Assembly: GCA_012515235.1 (NCBI GenBank)
Contig: JAAYYU010000030.1
Coordinates: 1 to 53,173, forward strand
DNA length: 53,173 nucleotides
Origin: Candidatus Anammoximicrobium sp.
GTDB lineage: Bacteria > Planctomycetota > Planctomycetia > Pirellulales > Pirellulaceae
Direction of reading: 5' to 3'
The position numbers were made by a program, and so were the translations under genes. How positions within the stretch are numbered: position 1 is the stretch's first letter; every line of letters starts with the position of its first letter. This document shows, one piece after another, positions 52,988 to 53,173 of the stretch. The notes below the pieces were generated by a model, which was not told where the DNA came from, searched no databases, and worked only from the letters and a program-made list of their open reading frames with translations.

Positions 52988-53173
52988 CATGCTTAAAACC
53001 AGCTGGCGTCCCGCCACGCTTTCTCCGGCCACCGCGCTGCTGGCCAGCATGGAGCCATGTTCAGAACCAGCCGACGTCCCGCCACGCCCTCTCCGGCCAC
53101 CACGCTGCTTGCCAGCGTGGAGCCATGTTCAGAACCAGCCGACGTCCCGCCGCGCCGTCTCCGGCCACCACGC
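52988..53173. repeat. Hairpin repeat array, locus 4, cut by the window end
   Basis: Units begin at 53023, 53091 and 53159 (period exactly 68), with a partial unit before them from about 52988. Core hairpin as at the other loci; spacer CCGACGTCCCGCCACGCCC is specific to this locus. The array continues beyond 53173. Confidence 0.9.

Overview
The window looks like chromosomal DNA from a planctomycete, probably an uncultured or Pirellulales-like member. It is GC-rich. It carries a PQQ-type beta-propeller protein with a WPQWRGPNRDG start, Tat-exported Gfo/Idh/MocA oxidoreductases, CBM9-like secreted proteins, a large MMPL/RND exporter, glnE and a SUF operon led by SufR. The taxonomic call is inferred from gene style; no rRNA is present.

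Layout. 0.1-0.9 kb: the 3' end of a vWA/Ro60-like gene and an HU-family gene. 1.3-8.3 kb: a type I restriction-modification locus (hsdM-hsdS, a truncated RhuM/KilA-like accessory gene, an antisense small gene, hsdR). 8.5 kb: tRNA-Val(UAC) with a terminator. 8.9-14.8 kb: an iron-sulfur operon in the order sufR, nuoB, sufC, sufB, sufD, Rieske ferredoxin, sufT, with a clear promoter and a candidate SufR operator. thiE follows on the opposite strand. 15.7-19.1 kb: a promoter, a small TPR membrane protein and clpC. 19.3-23.8 kb: an operon of two SDRs, a two-subunit transketolase and a Tat-secreted protein. 24-34 kb: mostly secreted proteins (polysaccharide deacetylase, BNR-like protein, LamG protein, a 1188-aa CBM9/glycosidase-like protein, a PQQ propeller) plus a saccharopine-dehydrogenase-like enzyme. 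34.3-34.9 kb: a ParE-type toxin-antitoxin pair. 35.4-38.5 kb: glnE. 38.6-42.3 kb: an RRM protein, a peptidase S9 remnant, a sugar-binding protein with a tiny membrane partner, and a Tat-exported oxidoreductase. 43-47 kb: a CBM9-like protein and two consecutive membrane-associated GTPases. 47-52.7 kb: a serine beta-lactamase-family protein and an MMPL/RND exporter.

The most unusual content is non-coding. First, a hairpin repeat family occurs at four loci (about 23.9, 26.5, 42.4 and 53.0 kb). At two of them it forms tandem arrays with a 67-68 bp period, and two arrays end in an inverted copy. Second, two 97-bp palindromic elements with 32-bp terminal inverted repeats (35271-35367 and 49051-49147) sit at gene 3' ends; one is associated with a 151-bp duplication of the end of glnE. 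Third, a 104-bp palindromic element lies inside the reading frame of the 1188-aa secreted protein. Fourth, a 30-bp perfect palindrome lies inside the decayed gene of the restriction locus. Fifth, an intrinsic terminator on the minus strand near 42.7 kb has no minus-strand gene upstream of it, which suggests an unannotated transcript. Together these suggest a genome with active small palindromic elements.

Functionally, the SUF operon should build Fe-S clusters under control of an Fe-S-sensing repressor. It includes three Fe-S-related passengers (a NuoB-like subunit, a Rieske protein and SufT). The secreted proteins point to polysaccharide recognition and breakdown.
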